Assembly (NCBI GenBank): GCA_030680415.1 | Contig: JAUXVE010000045.1 | Span: 1 to 47,854, forward strand | Direction: 5' to 3' | Length of the DNA stretch: 47,854 bases | From: Rubrivivax sp. | GTDB lineage: Bacteria > Pseudomonadota > Gammaproteobacteria > Burkholderiales > Burkholderiaceae_C | Shown: positions 6,606 through 18,202 of the stretch, piece after piece | How positions within the stretch are numbered: the first letter of the stretch is position 1 | How the letters are laid out: each line of letters starts with the position of its first letter | Notes under the pieces: generated by a model | Told to the model about the DNA's origin: nothing | Database searches by the model: none | The model's input: the letters and a program-made list of their open reading frames with translations, nothing else | Translations under genes and position numbers: made by a program

Positions 6606-8398
6606 CGGTGAAGCTGCGCCGCCTGGCCACCACCGGGGCCGGTTTCGACGCCGACTTCCAGCGGCTTCTGCACTGGTCGGCCGAGACCGATGCCGCCATC
6701 GAGAACCGTGTCGCCGAGATCATCGCCGACGTGCGCGCACGCGGCGACGCTGCGGTGCTGGAGTACACCGCGCGCTTCGACGGCGTGCAAGCCGCGGACG
6801 CGGCCGCGCTCGAGATCGGCCAGGACGAGCTGCGAGCCGCGCTGGACGCCATCACCCCGGCCCAGCGCGGCGCACTGCAGGCCGCCGCGGCGCGCGTGCG
6901 CGGCTACCACCTGCGCCAGCTGGACGCCGCCTGCCGCAGCTGGGCCTACCGCGACGCCGAGGGCACCTTGCTCGGCCAGAAAGTGACGCCACTGGACCGC
7001 GTGGGCATCTACGTGCCGGGCGGCAAGGCGGCCTACCCGTCGAGCGTGCTGATGAACGCCATCCCGGCGCAGGTGGCCGGCGTGCGCGAAATCGTGATGG
7101 TGGTGCCGACGCCCCGTGGCGAGAGGAACGCGCTGGTGCTGGCGGCGGCGCATGTGTCCGGCGTGCACCGTGTCTTCACCATCGGCGGCGCGCAGGCGGT
7201 GGCCGCAATGGCTTACGGCACGGCCACCATCCCGCGCGTCGACAAGATCACCGGCCCCGGCAACGCCTACGTGGCCAGCGCCAAGCGGCGTGTCTTCGGC
7301 CAGGTCGGCATCGACATGATCGCCGGCCCGAGCGAGATCCTCGTGCTGGCCGACGGCAGCACCTCGGCCGACTGGGTGGCGATGGACCTCTTCAGCCAGG
7401 CCGAGCACGACGAGCTCGCCCAGAGCATCCTGCTCAGCCCCGACGCCGCCTACATCGACGCCGTGCACGAGGCCATCGAACGCCTGCTGCCGGCGCTGCC
7501 GCGCCGCGACGTGATCCGCGCCAGCCTCGAAGGCCGCGGTGCGCTGATCCACACGCGCAGCATGGAAGAAGCGTGCGAGATCAGCAACCGCATCGCCCCC
7601 GAGCACCTGGAAGTGAGTTCCCGCGACCCGCAGCGCTGGGAGCCGCTGCTGCGCCACGCCGGGGCCATCTTCCTGGGCGCCTACACCAGCGAGAGCCTGG
7701 GTGACTACTGCGCCGGCCCCAACCACGTGCTGCCGACTTCGGGCACGGCGCGCTTCTCGTCGCCGCTGGGCGTCTACGACTTCGTCAAGCGCAGCAGCCT
7801 GATCGAGGTCAGCGCCGCCGGCGCCCAGGTGCTGGGGCCGATCGCGGCCGAGCTGGCGCAAGGCGAGGGGCTGCAGGCGCATGCCCGGGCGGCCGAGATG
7901 CGCCTGGCTCCCGACAGTGCAAAGGCTGCGCCCGCTACGGCCGCGGCCGACATCGAGGTGCGGCCGGTGACGTGCGACAGCCTTGCCGAGCTGATGCGGC
8001 TGGCGATGGCGCCTGGGCAGCAAGCGTACGTGGCGTCGGTGGCCAAGTCGGTGGCGCAGGCCTCGTTCGAGCCGAACGCGCGTTCGCTGGGCCTGTACGC
8101 GGGGGGCGAACCGGTCGGTTACCTGCTGCTCTGGGACAGCCGCTACGACCCCGACGAGCCGGCCGACGAGTTGTGCGTCTGGCGCATCCTCATCGACGAG
8201 CGCTTCCAGCGCCGCGGCCACGGCACCGCCGCCATGCGCTGGGTGCTCGACGAAGCGCGGCGCCTGGGCGTGGCGCAGGTGGGCCTTTCGCACGTTGTGG
8301 GCAACGCTGCCGGCACCTTCTACGGCAGCCTCGGATTCACCTACACCGGGCGTGTGGATGAAGGCGAGCGCGAGATGGTGCTGCGCCTGCGCGACTGA
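6602..8398 (+). CDS. hisD: Histidinol dehydrogenase fused to a GNAT acetyltransferase
   Basis: HisD oxidises L-histidinol to histidine in two NAD-dependent steps. Residues 1 to about 436 form a complete HisD: the [22 protein letters not shown] motif, [15 protein letters not shown], the catalytic and zinc-site region FSQAEHDE, the APEHLE histidine and [19 protein letters not shown] linker rich in Ala and Pro (437-450) then leads, with no stop, into about 148 residues of GNAT fold. This part has [24 protein letters not shown], which carries the acetyl-CoA loop RRGHGT, and ends in [17 protein letters not shown]. The GNAT part most resembles the SpeG/PaiA/BltD side of the family; its substrate is unknown. 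HisD alone is normally 430-440 residues, so the extension is unusual. No ribosome binding site was seen for a separate GNAT start. Confidence 0.93.
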   Translation: MTVKLRRLATTGAGFDADFQRLLHWSAETDAAIENRVAEIIADVRARGDAAVLEYTARFDGVQAADAAALEIGQDELRAALDAITPAQRGALQAAAARVRGYHLRQLDAACRSWAYRDAEGTLLGQKVTPLDRVGIYVPGGKAAYPSSVLMNAIPAQVAGVREIVMVVPTPRGERNALVLAAAHVSGVHRVFTIGGAQAVAAMAYGTATIPRVDKITGPGNAYVASAKRRVFGQVGIDMIAGPSEILVLADGSTSADWVAMDLFSQAEHDELAQSILLSPDAAYIDAVHEAIERLLPALPRRDVIRASLEGRGALIHTRSMEEACEISNRIAPEHLEVSSRDPQRWEPLLRHAGAIFLGAYTSESLGDYCAGPNHVLPTSGTARFSSPLGVYDFVKRSSLIEVSAAGAQVLGPIAAELAQGEGLQAHARAAEMRLAPDSAKAAPATAAADIEVRPVTCDSLAELMRLAMAPGQQAYVASVAKSVAQASFEPNARSLGLYAGGEPVGYLLLWDSRYDPDEPADELCVWRILIDERFQRRGHGTAAMRWVLDEARRLGVAQVGLSHVVGNAAGTFYGSLGFTYTGRVDEGEREMVLRLRD

Positions 8399-8419
8399 GT
8401 ACCAAGGGAATCGTTGCGC

Positions 8420-9505
8420 ATGACACCGCTGGCCGACCGCATCGCGCACACCATCCGCCAGGACGTGAAGTCCATGCACGCCTACGTCATCCAGCCCAGC
8501 GCCGGGCTGGTGAAGCTGGACGCGATGGAAAACCCCTTCCGCCTGCCGCCCGAGCTGCAACGCGAACTCGGCGAACGGCTGGGCCGCGTGGCGATCAACC
8601 GCTACCCGGTGCAAGGACCGGCCGACGTCGTGGCAGCCTTGTCCCGGTTTGTCGAGTTGCCGGCCGGCTGCAAGCTGATCCTGGGCAACGGCTCCGACGA
8701 ACTGATCGACATCCTGTCGGTCGCCTGCGACGTGCCGGGCGCCGCCGTGCTGGCGCCGCTGCCCGGCTTCGTGATGTACGAGATGTCGGCCCGGCTGCGC
8801 GGGCTGCGCTTCGTCGGCGTGCCCTTGACACCGGACTTCGAGCTCGACGAGGCCGCGATGCTGGCCGCGATCGAGGAACACCGCCCGGCGCTGACCTACA
8901 TCGCCTACCCCAACAACCCCACGGCCAACCTGTTCGACGACGGCGCGGTCGACCGCATCGTCGCCGCCGTCGGCCGCCAGCAGGGGCTGGTGGTGTTCGA
9001 CGAGGCCTACCAGCCCTTCTCGTCGCGCACCTGGATGCAACGGCTGGCGGCGCACGAGCACGTGCTGGTGATGCGCACGCTGTCCAAGTTCGGGCTGGCC
9101 GGCGTGCGGCTGGGCTACCTGTGCGGCGCCGCGGCGCTCGTCGACGAGATCGACAAGGTGCGCGCGCCGTACAACGTGAGCGCGCTCAACGCCGAGGCGA
9201 CGCTGTTCGCGCTCGAGCACGCCGACGAATACGCGCGCCAGGCGGCGCTGCTGTGCGCCGAACGCGAGCGCCTGCAGGTGGCGCTGCGCGGTCTGCCCGG
9301 TGTGCGGGCCTTCCCCAGCGAAGCGAACATGATCCTCGTTCGCGTGCCGGACTCAAAGCGCGCCTTCGAGGGCATGAAGGCCCGCGGCGTACTGGTCAAG
9401 AACATCGCCGGCTTGCATCCCTTGCTGGCGAACTGCCTGCGCCTGACGGTGGGCACGCCCGAAGAGAATGAGCTCATGATCCAGTCCTTGAAGGAAAGCC
9501 TCTAG
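8420..9505 (+). CDS. hisC: Histidinol-phosphate aminotransferase
   Basis: A PLP-dependent class I/II aminotransferase that converts imidazole-acetol phosphate to histidinol phosphate using glutamate. It shows KLDAMENPF at the start, GNGSDELIDIL, the YPNNPTAN substrate loop, VVFDEAYQPF, and the PLP lysine in RTLSKFGLAGVRLGYL. At 361 residues it is a normal length. ATG at 8420 was chosen with AAGGGA ten bases upstream; an in-frame TTG at 8414 is also possible. It follows hisD by 21 bases and abuts hisB. Confidence 0.97.
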   Translation: MTPLADRIAHTIRQDVKSMHAYVIQPSAGLVKLDAMENPFRLPPELQRELGERLGRVAINRYPVQGPADVVAALSRFVELPAGCKLILGNGSDELIDILSVACDVPGAAVLAPLPGFVMYEMSARLRGLRFVGVPLTPDFELDEAAMLAAIEEHRPALTYIAYPNNPTANLFDDGAVDRIVAAVGRQQGLVVFDEAYQPFSSRTWMQRLAAHEHVLVMRTLSKFGLAGVRLGYLCGAAALVDEIDKVRAPYNVSALNAEATLFALEHADEYARQAALLCAERERLQVALRGLPGVRAFPSEANMILVRVPDSKRAFEGMKARGVLVKNIAGLHPLLANCLRLTVGTPEENELMIQSLKESL

Positions 9506-10096
9506 ATGAACCGCACCGCAGACCTCAGGCGCGACACCAGGGAGACGCAGATCCGCGTCCGCCTCGACCTCGACGGCAGCGGCACGGCCCAGCTGGCCAC
9601 CGGCATCGGCTTCTTCGACCACATGCTCGACCAGATCGCGCGCCACGGCCTCATCGACCTGGAGATCGAGGCGAGGGGTGACCTGCACATCGACGGCCAC
9701 CACACGGTCGAAGACGTCGGCATCACGCTGGGCATGGCGGTGGCGCAGGCGGTGGGCGACAAGAAGGGCATCACCCGCTACGGCCATGCCTATGTGCCGC
9801 TGGACGAGGCGTTGTCGCGCGTGGTGGTCGACTTTTCCGGCCGCCCGGGTCTGCACATGCACGTGCCCTTCAAGGCCGGCATGGTCGGCGGTTTCGACAC
9901 GCAGCTGGCCTATGAGTTCTTCCAGGGTTTCGCCAACCACGCGGGGGTCACGCTGCACATCGACAACCTCAAGGGCGACAACGCGCACCACCAGTGCGAG
10001 ACGGTGTTCAAGGCCTTCGCGCGCGCGCTGCGCATGGCGCTGACGCCCGACCCGCGCAGTGCCGGCGTCATCCCGTCGACCAAGGGCTGTCTCTAG
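9506..10096 (+). CDS. hisB: Imidazoleglycerol-phosphate dehydratase
   Basis: A manganese-dependent dehydratase that converts imidazoleglycerol phosphate to imidazoleacetol phosphate. This is the 196-residue monofunctional form; the histidinol-phosphatase domain of the enterobacterial enzyme is absent. Metal-binding motifs are [16 protein letters not shown] and [11 protein letters not shown] in the first half, and [17 protein letters not shown] with the related repeat in the second. The start codon follows the hisC stop without a gap, so translation is probably coupled. A separate histidinol phosphatase must be encoded elsewhere. Confidence 0.97.
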   Translation: MNRTADLRRDTRETQIRVRLDLDGSGTAQLATGIGFFDHMLDQIARHGLIDLEIEARGDLHIDGHHTVEDVGITLGMAVAQAVGDKKGITRYGHAYVPLDEALSRVVVDFSGRPGLHMHVPFKAGMVGGFDTQLAYEFFQGFANHAGVTLHIDNLKGDNAHHQCETVFKAFARALRMALTPDPRSAGVIPSTKGCL

Positions 10097-10100
10097 CGCC

Positions 10101-10742
10101 ATGGGCACGGTGGCGGTCGTCGACTACGGCATGGGCAACCTGCGATCGGTGTCGCAGGCGGTGCTGCACGTGGCGGCCGGCACCGGTGCCGACGTCGTCG
10201 TCACGTCCAATCCCGCCGACGTGATGGCCGCCGAGCGTGTCGTGCTGCCGGGGCAGGGCGCCATGCGCGACTGCATGCGCGAGCTGCACGACTCGGGCAT
10301 GAAAGACGCCGTGCTGCACGCCGCGCGCGAGAAGCCGCTGCTGGGCGTGTGCGTGGGCATGCAGATGCTGCTGGACCGCAGCGAGGAGCAGGACACGCCG
10401 GGCCTGGGCCTGATCCCCGGCGAGGTGCGCCGCTTCCGGCTCGAAGGCCGTCTGCAGCCCGACGGCAGCCGCTACAAGGTGCCGCAGATGGGCTGGAACC
10501 GCGTCTTCCAGCGCCCGCATGCAATGTGGCAGGGCGTGCCCGATGGTGCGTACTTCTACTTCGTGCATAGTTACTGGGTCGACCCGTCGGACCGGCACCA
10601 CACGGTGGGCGAAACCGACTACGGCTCTCGCTTTACCTGCGCAGTGGCGCGGGATAACATTTTTGCCACCCAGTTCCACCCCGAAAAGAGCGCCGACGAC
10701 GGCCTGGCCCTGTACCGCAACTTCCTGCGCTGGAAGCCCTAG
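10101..10742 (+). CDS. hisH: Imidazole glycerol phosphate synthase, glutaminase subunit
   Basis: HisH releases ammonia from glutamine and channels it to HisF. It is a class I glutamine amidotransferase of 213 residues. The nucleophile lies in GVCVGMQML and the histidine and glutamate of the triad in [19 protein letters not shown] opens the protein and [11 protein letters not shown] carries the oxyanion region. It starts four bases after the hisB stop. Its partner hisF lies beyond hisA, the usual order. About 68 bases without features separate it from hisA. Confidence 0.97.
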   Translation: MGTVAVVDYGMGNLRSVSQAVLHVAAGTGADVVVTSNPADVMAAERVVLPGQGAMRDCMRELHDSGMKDAVLHAAREKPLLGVCVGMQMLLDRSEEQDTPGLGLIPGEVRRFRLEGRLQPDGSRYKVPQMGWNRVFQRPHAMWQGVPDGAYFYFVHSYWVDPSDRHHTVGETDYGSRFTCAVARDNIFATQFHPEKSADDGLALYRNFLRWKP

Positions 10743-10810
10743 CCGAAAGACCTGCACGGCCCGCTGCTGCGCTTGCTCTGCCACTCTCCCCACCACGCTC
10801 CACCCGAGCC

Positions 10811-11557
10811 ATGCTGCTGATACCGGCCATCGACCTCAAGGACGGCAAGTGCGTCCGCCTGCAACAAGGCGACATGAAGGCGTCGACCACCTTCGGCGAG
10901 GATCCCGCCGCCATGGCCCGGCGCTGGCTCGACGCCGGTGCGCGGCGGCTGCACCTGGTCGACCTCAACGGCGCCTTCGCCGGCCGGCCGGTCAACGAGG
11001 CGGCCGTGAAGGCCATCCTGCGCGAGGTCGGCGACGAGATCCCGGTGCAGCTGGGCGGCGGCATCCGCGACCTCGACACCATCGAGCGTTTTCTCGACGA
11101 CGGCCTGAGCTACGTCATCATCGGCACCGCCGCGGTGAAGAGCCCGGGTTTCCTGAAGGACGCCTGCACGGCCTTCGGCGGCCACATCATCGTCGGCCTC
11201 GACGCCAGGGACGGCCGCGTGGCCACCGACGGCTGGAGCAAGCTCACCGGCCACGAGGTGGTGGACCTGGCGCTGAAGTTCCAGGACTACGGGGTCGAGG
11301 GCGTCATCTATACCGACATCGGCCGCGACGGCATGCTCACCGGCATCAACATCGAAGCCACGGTGAGGCTGGCGCAGGCGCTGACCATCCCTGTCATCGC
11401 CTCCGGCGGGCTGGCCGGGCTGGCCGACATCGAAAGGCTCTGTGCCGTCGAGTTCGAAGGCGTGACCGGCGTGATCTGCGGCCGCAGCATCTACAACGGC
11501 GACCTCGACTTCGCCGCTGCGCAGGCCCGTGCCGACGAACTCGGCACGCAAGCCTGA
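10811..11557 (+). CDS. hisA: Phosphoribosylformimino-AICAR ribotide isomerase
   Basis: HisA carries out the Amadori isomerisation of ProFAR to PRFAR. It is a beta-alpha barrel of 248 residues, homologous to HisF. The catalytic aspartate near the N-terminus is in [14 protein letters not shown] and the second, in strand 5, is in [14 protein letters not shown]. Phosphate-binding motifs are LGGGIRD and ASGGLAG. No defects are seen. It is followed by a short spacer carrying two tiny leader reading frames in front of hisF. Confidence 0.97.
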   Translation: MLLIPAIDLKDGKCVRLQQGDMKASTTFGEDPAAMARRWLDAGARRLHLVDLNGAFAGRPVNEAAVKAILREVGDEIPVQLGGGIRDLDTIERFLDDGLSYVIIGTAAVKSPGFLKDACTAFGGHIIVGLDARDGRVATDGWSKLTGHEVVDLALKFQDYGVEGVIYTDIGRDGMLTGINIEATVRLAQALTIPVIASGGLAGLADIERLCAVEFEGVTGVICGRSIYNGDLDFAAAQARADELGTQA

Positions 11558-11567
11558 CCGAGTGCCG

Positions 11568-11625
11568 ATGCTCGGGAATCAGAAGGGCGAGCACTGATGC
11601 TCGAGAATCAGAAGGGCGAGCACTG
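11568..11625 (+). repeat. 29-base tandem duplication encoding two coupled 9-codon leaders before hisF
   Basis: Two near-identical 29-base units (11568-11596 and 11597-11625, one mismatch seen) precede hisF, and hisF itself begins with the first eight bases of a third. Each unit starts with ATG, carries nine sense codons (MLGNQKGEH, then MLENQKGEH) and ends with TGA overlapping the next ATG as TGATG. Each also carries AGAAGGGCGAG as a ribosome binding site for the following start. The pattern is consistent with a duplicated start region. Whether the short frames are translated is not known. Confidence 0.8.
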
Positions 11626-12380
<755 letters not shown>

Positions 12381-12384
<4 letters not shown>

Positions 12385-12974
12385 TCAAGCCGCCCCGCGC
12401 TGGCAGCCGCCGCGACCCCCGCCACGCGCCGCCGGGCGAAGTGCGGCTCATCGGCGGCCTGTGGAAACGCAGCAAGCTGCCGGTACCCGATTGGCCGGGT
12501 CTGCGCCCCACGCCCGACCGCGTCAAGGAGACGCTGTTCAACTGGCTCGGCCAGGACCTCAGCGGCTGGCGCGTGCTCGACGCCTTTGCCGGCACCGGTG
12601 CCCTGGGCTTCGAGGCCGCATCGCGCGGCGCGGCCGAGGTCGTGCTGCTGGAGCGCGCCCCGGCGCTGGCAAGCAGCCTGGAAGCCACCCGGCTGCGCCT
12701 GGGCGGCACCATGGTCCGAGTCGAACGCGCCGACGCCATGGCCTGGATGGCGCGCTGTGCGCCGGGCCGCTTCGAGCTCGTCCTGCTCGACCCGCCCTTC
12801 GACACCGACCTCGCCGCGCCGGCCGCCGCCGTGGCGGCGCCGCTGGTCTGCGAGGGCGGTTTCGTCTACGTCGAAGCGGGTGCGCCGCTGGCCGAGCCGC
12901 CCCCCGGCTTGGTGCTGCACCGCAGCCTGAAGGCCGGCGCCGTGCACGCCCAGCTCTGGCGGCGCACGGTGTGA
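12381..12974 (+). CDS. rsmD: 16S rRNA (guanine966-N2)-methyltransferase
   Basis: RsmD methylates N2 of G966 of 16S rRNA in the small subunit. The 197-residue protein shows [17 protein letters not shown] near the N-terminus, then [15 protein letters not shown], the SAM loop [20 protein letters not shown], and the catalytic LLDPPFD. It begins at GTG overlapping the hisF stop. A pairing of rsmD with coaD is common in bacteria; its fusion to the end of a his operon is not the usual context. Confidence 0.94.
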
Positions 12975-13029
12975 GCGCGGCTACACTGCCGCCGCCGCTG
13001 CCACGCATCGAGCCCAGGAGGAATGTGCC

Positions 13030-14162
<1,133 letters not shown>

Positions 14163-14166
<4 letters not shown>

Positions 14167-14795
14167 GAGTCTTCTCCCGGTTCGTCTGCAGGGGGTGGTG
14201 CCGGCCGCGGCGGCTTGGGCCGCGGCGGCTGGGCGTGGATGCGGGCCAGCGCCTTGTCCATCTCGCCGGCCATCAGCAGCTCGCTGGCCTGCAAGGACTG
14301 CTCGATGGCCTTCTCGATGGCCTCGCGGTGCTCGGGTGACGGCCGCTTGAGCACGTAGTTCACGACCTCGGCTTTCACGCCTGGGTGGCCGATGCCCAGC
14401 CGCAAGCGCCAGAAGTCGAGCGTGCCCAGCATGCCGTGGATGTCCTTCAGCCCGTTGTGCCCGGCGGCGCTGCCGCCGAACTTGAGCTTGGCCTGACCCG
14501 GCGGCAGGTCGAGTTCGTCGTGCACGACGAGGATCTCCTGCGGCTCGATCTTGAAGAAGCGCGCCAGCGTCGCCACCGGGAAACCGGAACGGTTCATGAA
14601 GGTCATGGGTTCGAGCAGCCAGACCGGCCCGGTCGCCGTGTTCACCCGTGCCGCCAACGCCTGGTAGCCGCGCTCGGGCACCAGCCGCGCACCGAGCTTT
14701 TCGGCCAGCGCGCCCAGCCACCAGAAACCCGCGTTGTGCCGCGTGGCCTCGTATTCAGCGCCCGGGTTGCCCAGGCCGACGAAAAGTCGAATCAT
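14163..14795 (-). CDS. pth: Peptidyl-tRNA hydrolase
   Basis: Pth cleaves peptidyl-tRNAs that drop off ribosomes, recycling tRNA. The 210-residue protein has N10 in VGLGNPG, the catalytic H20 in TRHNAGF, the MTFMNRSG motif, the aspartate in [11 protein letters not shown], and [13 protein letters not shown]. The C-terminus carries an extra proline-rich tail ([13 protein letters not shown]). It follows rplY in the same direction, the standard order in betaproteobacteria, separated by a hairpin terminator. Confidence 0.97.
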
Positions 14796-14826
14796 GGGCT
14801 GGGATTATGGGAGCCGCACAAGGAAA

Positions 14827-14850
14827 CAGGCCCCACCGGAGTGGGGCCTG
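14827..14850 (-). terminator. Intrinsic terminator after rplY
   Basis: CAGGCCCCAC pairs perfectly with GTGGGGCCTG around a four-base loop, and on the minus strand the stem is followed by TTTCCTT. It sits between rplY and pth, so it probably ends or attenuates the prs-rplY transcript. Confidence 0.75.
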
Positions 14851-14890
14851 CTGAAGGGTGGAGTCGCGCGGGGGGATGTCCCCCAGGAGC

Positions 14891-15544
14891 TCACTTCTTG
14901 TTCTGCTTCTCGGTCTTCTTGGGCTTGGCCTTGGCCTTGTCGGCCGCTACCACCACGACCGGCGCGACGACCTCTTCTTCGACCTCGGCCTTGGGCAGCG
15001 TCACGGCCACGATCACCGGGTTGAGCGTGCCACGCTTGACGGCCTTGATGCCGTCGGGCAGCTTCAGATCGCTGACATGCAGGCTGGTGCCCTTGACCAG
15101 TCCCGACAGGTCGATGGTCACGAACTCGGGCAGTTGTGCGGCCAGGCATTCGATCTCGAGATCCGTGCGCACGTGGGCGACCAGGCACTTGTCGGTCTTC
15201 ACCGCCGGCGACAGTTCTTCGCCGCTGAAGTGCAGCGGCACCTTCTTGCGCAGCCTGGTCGTTTCGTCGATGCGCTGGAAGTCCACGTGCAGCACGACGG
15301 GCTTGTAGGGGTGCATCTGGTAGTCACGCAGCAGCACACCCTCGACCTTGCCGGCCAGTTCCATCTCGAGGATCGACGAGTGGAAGGCTTCCTTCTTGAG
15401 CGCGAAGAAGAGCGCGTTGTGGTCGAGCTCGATCATCTTCGGCTCGCCGGCACCGTAGACGATGCCCGGCACCTTGCTGGCGTTGCGCAGGCGGCGGCTC
15501 GCTCCGGTCCCCTGCAGCGTACGCTCGTAGGCTGTGAAATTCAT
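14891..15544 (-). CDS. rplY: Ribosomal protein bL25, Ctc form
   Basis: This is the long, general-stress (Ctc) form of L25, which binds 5S rRNA in the large subunit. The N-terminal L25 domain includes [21 protein letters not shown] and the binding loop [15 protein letters not shown]. The C-terminal beta domain follows from about residue 95, and the protein ends in a Lys/Ala-rich tail ([15 protein letters not shown]). It is 217 residues long. It is co-directional with prs upstream and pth downstream, a conserved block. Confidence 0.96.
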   Translation of the reverse strand: MNFTAYERTLQGTGASRRLRNASKVPGIVYGAGEPKMIELDHNALFFALKKEAFHSSILEMELAGKVEGVLLRDYQMHPYKPVVLHVDFQRIDETTRLRKKVPLHFSGEELSPAVKTDKCLVAHVRTDLEIECLAAQLPEFVTIDLSGLVKGTSLHVSDLKLPDGIKAVKRGTLNPVIVAVTLPKAEVEEEVVAPVVVVAADKAKAKPKKTEKQNKK

Positions 15545-15592
15545 GTTGGCTCCAAAAGTTGAGGCGCCCGCGACCAGGCTGCCTTGGGGGTT

Positions 15593-15643
15593 GCAGGCCG
15601 AAAGCCTGCGTCTAGGCAGAGAGAAGGGCTCCGCAAGGAGCCC
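15593..15643 (-). terminator. Two tandem hairpins after prs
   Basis: GGGCTCC/GGAGCCC around GCAA (15626-15643) lies just beyond the prs stop and is flanked by a GAG/CTC extension. A second stem, GCAGGC/GCCTGC (15593-15609), follows. Pyrimidine-rich TTCTCTCT follows the first stem on the minus strand. This probably gives partial termination between prs and rplY. Confidence 0.6.
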
Positions 15644-15652
15644 GCCTCTCCA

Positions 15653-16615
15653 TCAGAAGTTACTGTTCTGCTCCGCAAACAGGCTCGTCACCGATTCTCC
15701 GTCGCTGATGCGGCGCATGGTCTCGGCAAACAGGAAGGCCACGCTGAGCTGGCGGATCTTGGGGCAGGCCCGGGCCTCGTCGGACAGCGGAATGGTGTTG
15801 GTGATCACGACCTCGTCGATCTGCGAAGCCTTGATGCGCTCGACCGCCGGGCCCGAGAACACCGGGTGCGTGCAGTAGGCGTAGACGCTCCTGGCACCGC
15901 GCTCCTTGAGCACGTCGGCCGCCTTCACCAGCGTGCCGGCGGTGTCGATCATGTCGTCCATGATGACGCAGTTGCGGCCCTCGATCTCGCCGATGACGTG
16001 CATCACCTCGGACACGTTGGCGGTGGGCCGGCGCTTGTCGATGACGGCCAGGTCGCAGTCGAGTTGCTTGGCCAGCGCGCGCGCGCGCACGACACCGCCG
16101 ACGTCGGGCGAGATCACCACCAGGTTGGGGTAGTCCTTGCTCTTCAGGTCGGACAACAGCACCGGGCTGGCGTAGATGTTGTCGACCGGGATGTCGAAGA
16201 AGCCCTGGATCTGGTCGGCGTGCAGGTCCATCGTCAGCACCCGTTCCACGCCCACGGTCTCAAGCAGGTTGGCCACCACTTTGGCGCTGATCGGCACCCG
16301 CGTGCTGCGCGGCCGGCGGTCCTGCCGCGCATAGCCGAAATAGGGGATCACGGCAGTGATGCGGCGTGCGCTGGCACGCTTGAGCGCATCGACCATGATC
16401 AGCAGCTCCATCACGTTTTCGTTGGTCGGCGTGCAGGTGGGCTGCATCACGAAGACGTCGCGCGCGCGCACGTTCTGGCGGATCTCTACGGTGACTTCGC
16501 CGTCGGAGAAACGGCCGACCATGGCCTTGCCGAGTTCGATGCCCAGGTGCGAGGCGATTTCCTGCGCCAGCACCGGGTTGGCGTTGCCGGTGAAGAGCAC
16601 GGTGTTGAACAGCAC
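15653..16615 (-). CDS. prs: Ribose-phosphate pyrophosphokinase
   Basis: Prs makes PRPP from ribose 5-phosphate and ATP for nucleotide, histidine and tryptophan synthesis. The 320-residue protein shows [36 protein letters not shown], the [13 protein letters not shown] catalytic region, [15 protein letters not shown], and the PRPP loop [17 protein letters not shown]. The GTG start at 16615 is supported by GGAG eight bases upstream. It is downstream of a tRNA-Gln gene, as in many relatives. Its product feeds the HisG step encoded at 5964. Confidence 0.97.
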   Translation of the reverse strand: MLFNTVLFTGNANPVLAQEIASHLGIELGKAMVGRFSDGEVTVEIRQNVRARDVFVMQPTCTPTNENVMELLIMVDALKRASARRITAVIPYFGYARQDRRPRSTRVPISAKVVANLLETVGVERVLTMDLHADQIQGFFDIPVDNIYASPVLLSDLKSKDYPNLVVISPDVGGVVRARALAKQLDCDLAVIDKRRPTANVSEVMHVIGEIEGRNCVIMDDMIDTAGTLVKAADVLKERGARSVYAYCTHPVFSGPAVERIKASQIDEVVITNTIPLSDEARACPKIRQLSVAFLFAETMRRISDGESVTSLFAEQNSNF

Positions 16616-16670
16616 GATGAAATCTCCGTCGGAGCGGCCGGTGGCGCAGCGCCGGCTTCAGGGCAGGATT

Positions 16671-16747
16671 TGGCAGGGGAGGAAGGACTCGAACCCTCGA
16701 ATGTCGGAATCAAAATCCGATGCCTTAACCAACTTGGCGACTCCCCT
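16671..16747 (-). tRNA. tRNA-Gln (anticodon TTG)
   Basis: A 77-base cloverleaf on the minus strand with encoded CCA. The acceptor AGGGGAG pairs with CTCCCCT, the anticodon loop is TTTTGAT giving TTG, the T-loop is TTCGAGT, and the discriminator is G. It sits between ispE and prs, its conserved place in Burkholderiales. Confidence 0.96.
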
Positions 16748-16787
16748 ACACAGGTTGCGGCTCGTCGCCGCCACCTTCAGAACCTGT

Positions 16788-17678
16788 TCAGCCAGCCCAC
16801 CCCGACAAGGGGTGTCGTTCCAGGCTGCGGCACAAGCGCCCCACCCACCCCTGCGGAAGTTCTTCCTCGGGGAATGCCGCCTCGGGTGGCACGACTGCAC
16901 CGACTCTTGCAAAGACCGCGCTGCCCGAGCCCGTCATGCGGCTGTTGCCGTAACGTGCCTCCAGCCAGCGGGCGGCTTGCGCCACCTCGGCACACCGGTC
17001 TTCGGCGGGTGGCTGCAGATCGTTCCGTCCGAAACCCTCTGCCCACCCTGCCGGCACACCGATACTGCCAGCCCCCTCAAGAGAGCCTGCGAGTATAACC
17101 GTTTCAGTCTCGCGAACCAGGCGCGGATGCTCGAAGACGTCCTTGGTGGCGATCGCCGCGGGGGGTTTGACGACCGCATAACGCGTCGGCGGCAGTGCCA
17201 GCGGCGTGAGCCGTTCGCCGATGCCCTCGACAAAGGCGTTGTGCCCGCCCAGGAAGAAGGGCACGTCGGCGCCGAGGCGCAGCCCGAGGGCGGCCAGGCG
17301 CTCGGGCGGCCAGCCCAGGCCCCATAGCCGGTTCAGCGCCAGCAGCGTGGCCGCCGCGTCGGAACTGCCGCCACCCATGCCGGCGCCCCAGGGCACGGAC
17401 TTCCTGATCGAGATGTCGGCCCCCAGCGTCGTACCGCTGGCGTCCTGCAAGGCGCGGGCGGCGCGCAGGCAGAGGTCTTCTGCTGGCAGCGCCGGGCCGA
17501 GGTCGTGGCGGGCCAGGGCGCCGTCGCGGCGCCGCTCGAAGTGCAGGGTGTCGGCCCAGTCGATGAGCACGAACACCGACTGCAGCAGGTGGTAGCCGTC
17601 GACGCGCCGCCCCACCACGTGCAGGAAGAGGTTGAGCTTGGCCGGCGCCGGCACGTCGTACAGGGCGCGCAGGCTCAC
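16788..17678 (-). CDS. ispE: 4-diphosphocytidyl-2-C-methyl-D-erythritol kinase
   Basis: IspE phosphorylates CDP-ME in the non-mevalonate isoprenoid pathway. This GHMP kinase of 296 residues has PAPAKLNLFLHVVGRR with the substrate lysine, the ATP loop VPWGAGMGGGSSDAAATL, the aspartate in RLGADVPFFLGG, and the C-terminal RMTGSGSAVFA motif. It starts at GTG overlapping the lolB stop (GTGA). The lolB-ispE-tRNA-prs order is typical of betaproteobacteria. Confidence 0.96.
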   Translation of the reverse strand: MSLRALYDVPAPAKLNLFLHVVGRRVDGYHLLQSVFVLIDWADTLHFERRRDGALARHDLGPALPAEDLCLRAARALQDASGTTLGADISIRKSVPWGAGMGGGSSDAAATLLALNRLWGLGWPPERLAALGLRLGADVPFFLGGHNAFVEGIGERLTPLALPPTRYAVVKPPAAIATKDVFEHPRLVRETETVILAGSLEGAGSIGVPAGWAEGFGRNDLQPPAEDRCAEVAQAARWLEARYGNSRMTGSGSAVFARVGAVVPPEAAFPEEELPQGWVGRLCRSLERHPLSGWAG

Positions 17679-18202
17679 AGGCTGGCGTCCTTGTCCAGCC
17701 GAACGCGCACGACGACCTCGGGCGGCGCTTCGCGCCGGGCTTCGATCCAGCCCTCGGCATGGCGTGCCAGCAGCACCTGCCAGCCGAGTTGCTCGAAGCC
17801 GTTGTCGTGCACGTGGTGCGGTGCCGCCGGCCACGGCCGGCCGGCGACCCAGTCGGGCAGGGCGGCCAGCGGCAGCGCCTCGCCCAGTGCCTCGCGCGAC
17901 AGTTCGTCCAGGGTGTCGAAACGGCGCTCGCCCTGCGGCGTGTCGAGCACCGCCACGCCCGGTGCCCAGCGCGCCTGTGCCACACGCGTGCCCAGCGGCG
18001 AGTTCAGGCGCAACTCGCCCGACTCGCCGTCGCCACGCAACTCGAAGGCCACGCTCATGCTCTGCGCGGCCTGGCTGGCGTCGGCGGCGATGCGCACGCT
18101 GAGCCGCCCGCTGGCCCAGGCCTGCTCGCCGGGCGCCGGCGGCGGCGTGGCGCAGGCCGCCAGCAGCGCTGCCACCAGCAGCGCCAGGGCGCGGGCGCTC
18201 AC
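17675..18202 (-). CDS. lolB: Outer membrane lipoprotein insertase LolB
   Basis: LolB receives lipoproteins from periplasmic LolA and inserts them in the outer membrane. The 175-residue protein begins VSARALALLVAALLAACATPPP, a lipoprotein signal with the lipobox LLAAC. The LolB-like core includes AFELRGDGESGELRLNSPLGT and the C-terminal LPDWVAGRPWP. The GTG start at 18202 overlaps the stop of the TPR gene upstream. Similarity is diffuse, as usual for LolB; the conserved position before ispE adds confidence. Confidence 0.87.
   Translation of the reverse strand: MSARALALLVAALLAACATPPPAPGEQAWASGRLSVRIAADASQAAQSMSVAFELRGDGESGELRLNSPLGTRVAQARWAPGVAVLDTPQGERRFDTLDELSREALGEALPLAALPDWVAGRPWPAAPHHVHDNGFEQLGWQVLLARHAEGWIEARREAPPEVVVRVRLDKDASL

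Noticed and set aside
7952..8398. The GNAT domain as a separate gene starting at an internal GTG
   Set aside because: No ribosome binding site precedes the possible GTG starts and there is no stop after the HisD part; the fusion is the simpler reading.
6383..9220. A frame of over 900 codons on the - strand opposite hisG, hisD and hisC
   Set aside because: Its His/Gly/Ala/Arg-rich product is the usual shadow of GC-rich coding sequence; the + strand genes are unambiguous.
14871..14884. Short inverted repeat GGGGG/CCCCC next to the rplY stop as a second terminator
   Set aside because: The stem is only five bases and is followed by no T-run; the stem at 14827-14850 is much stronger.
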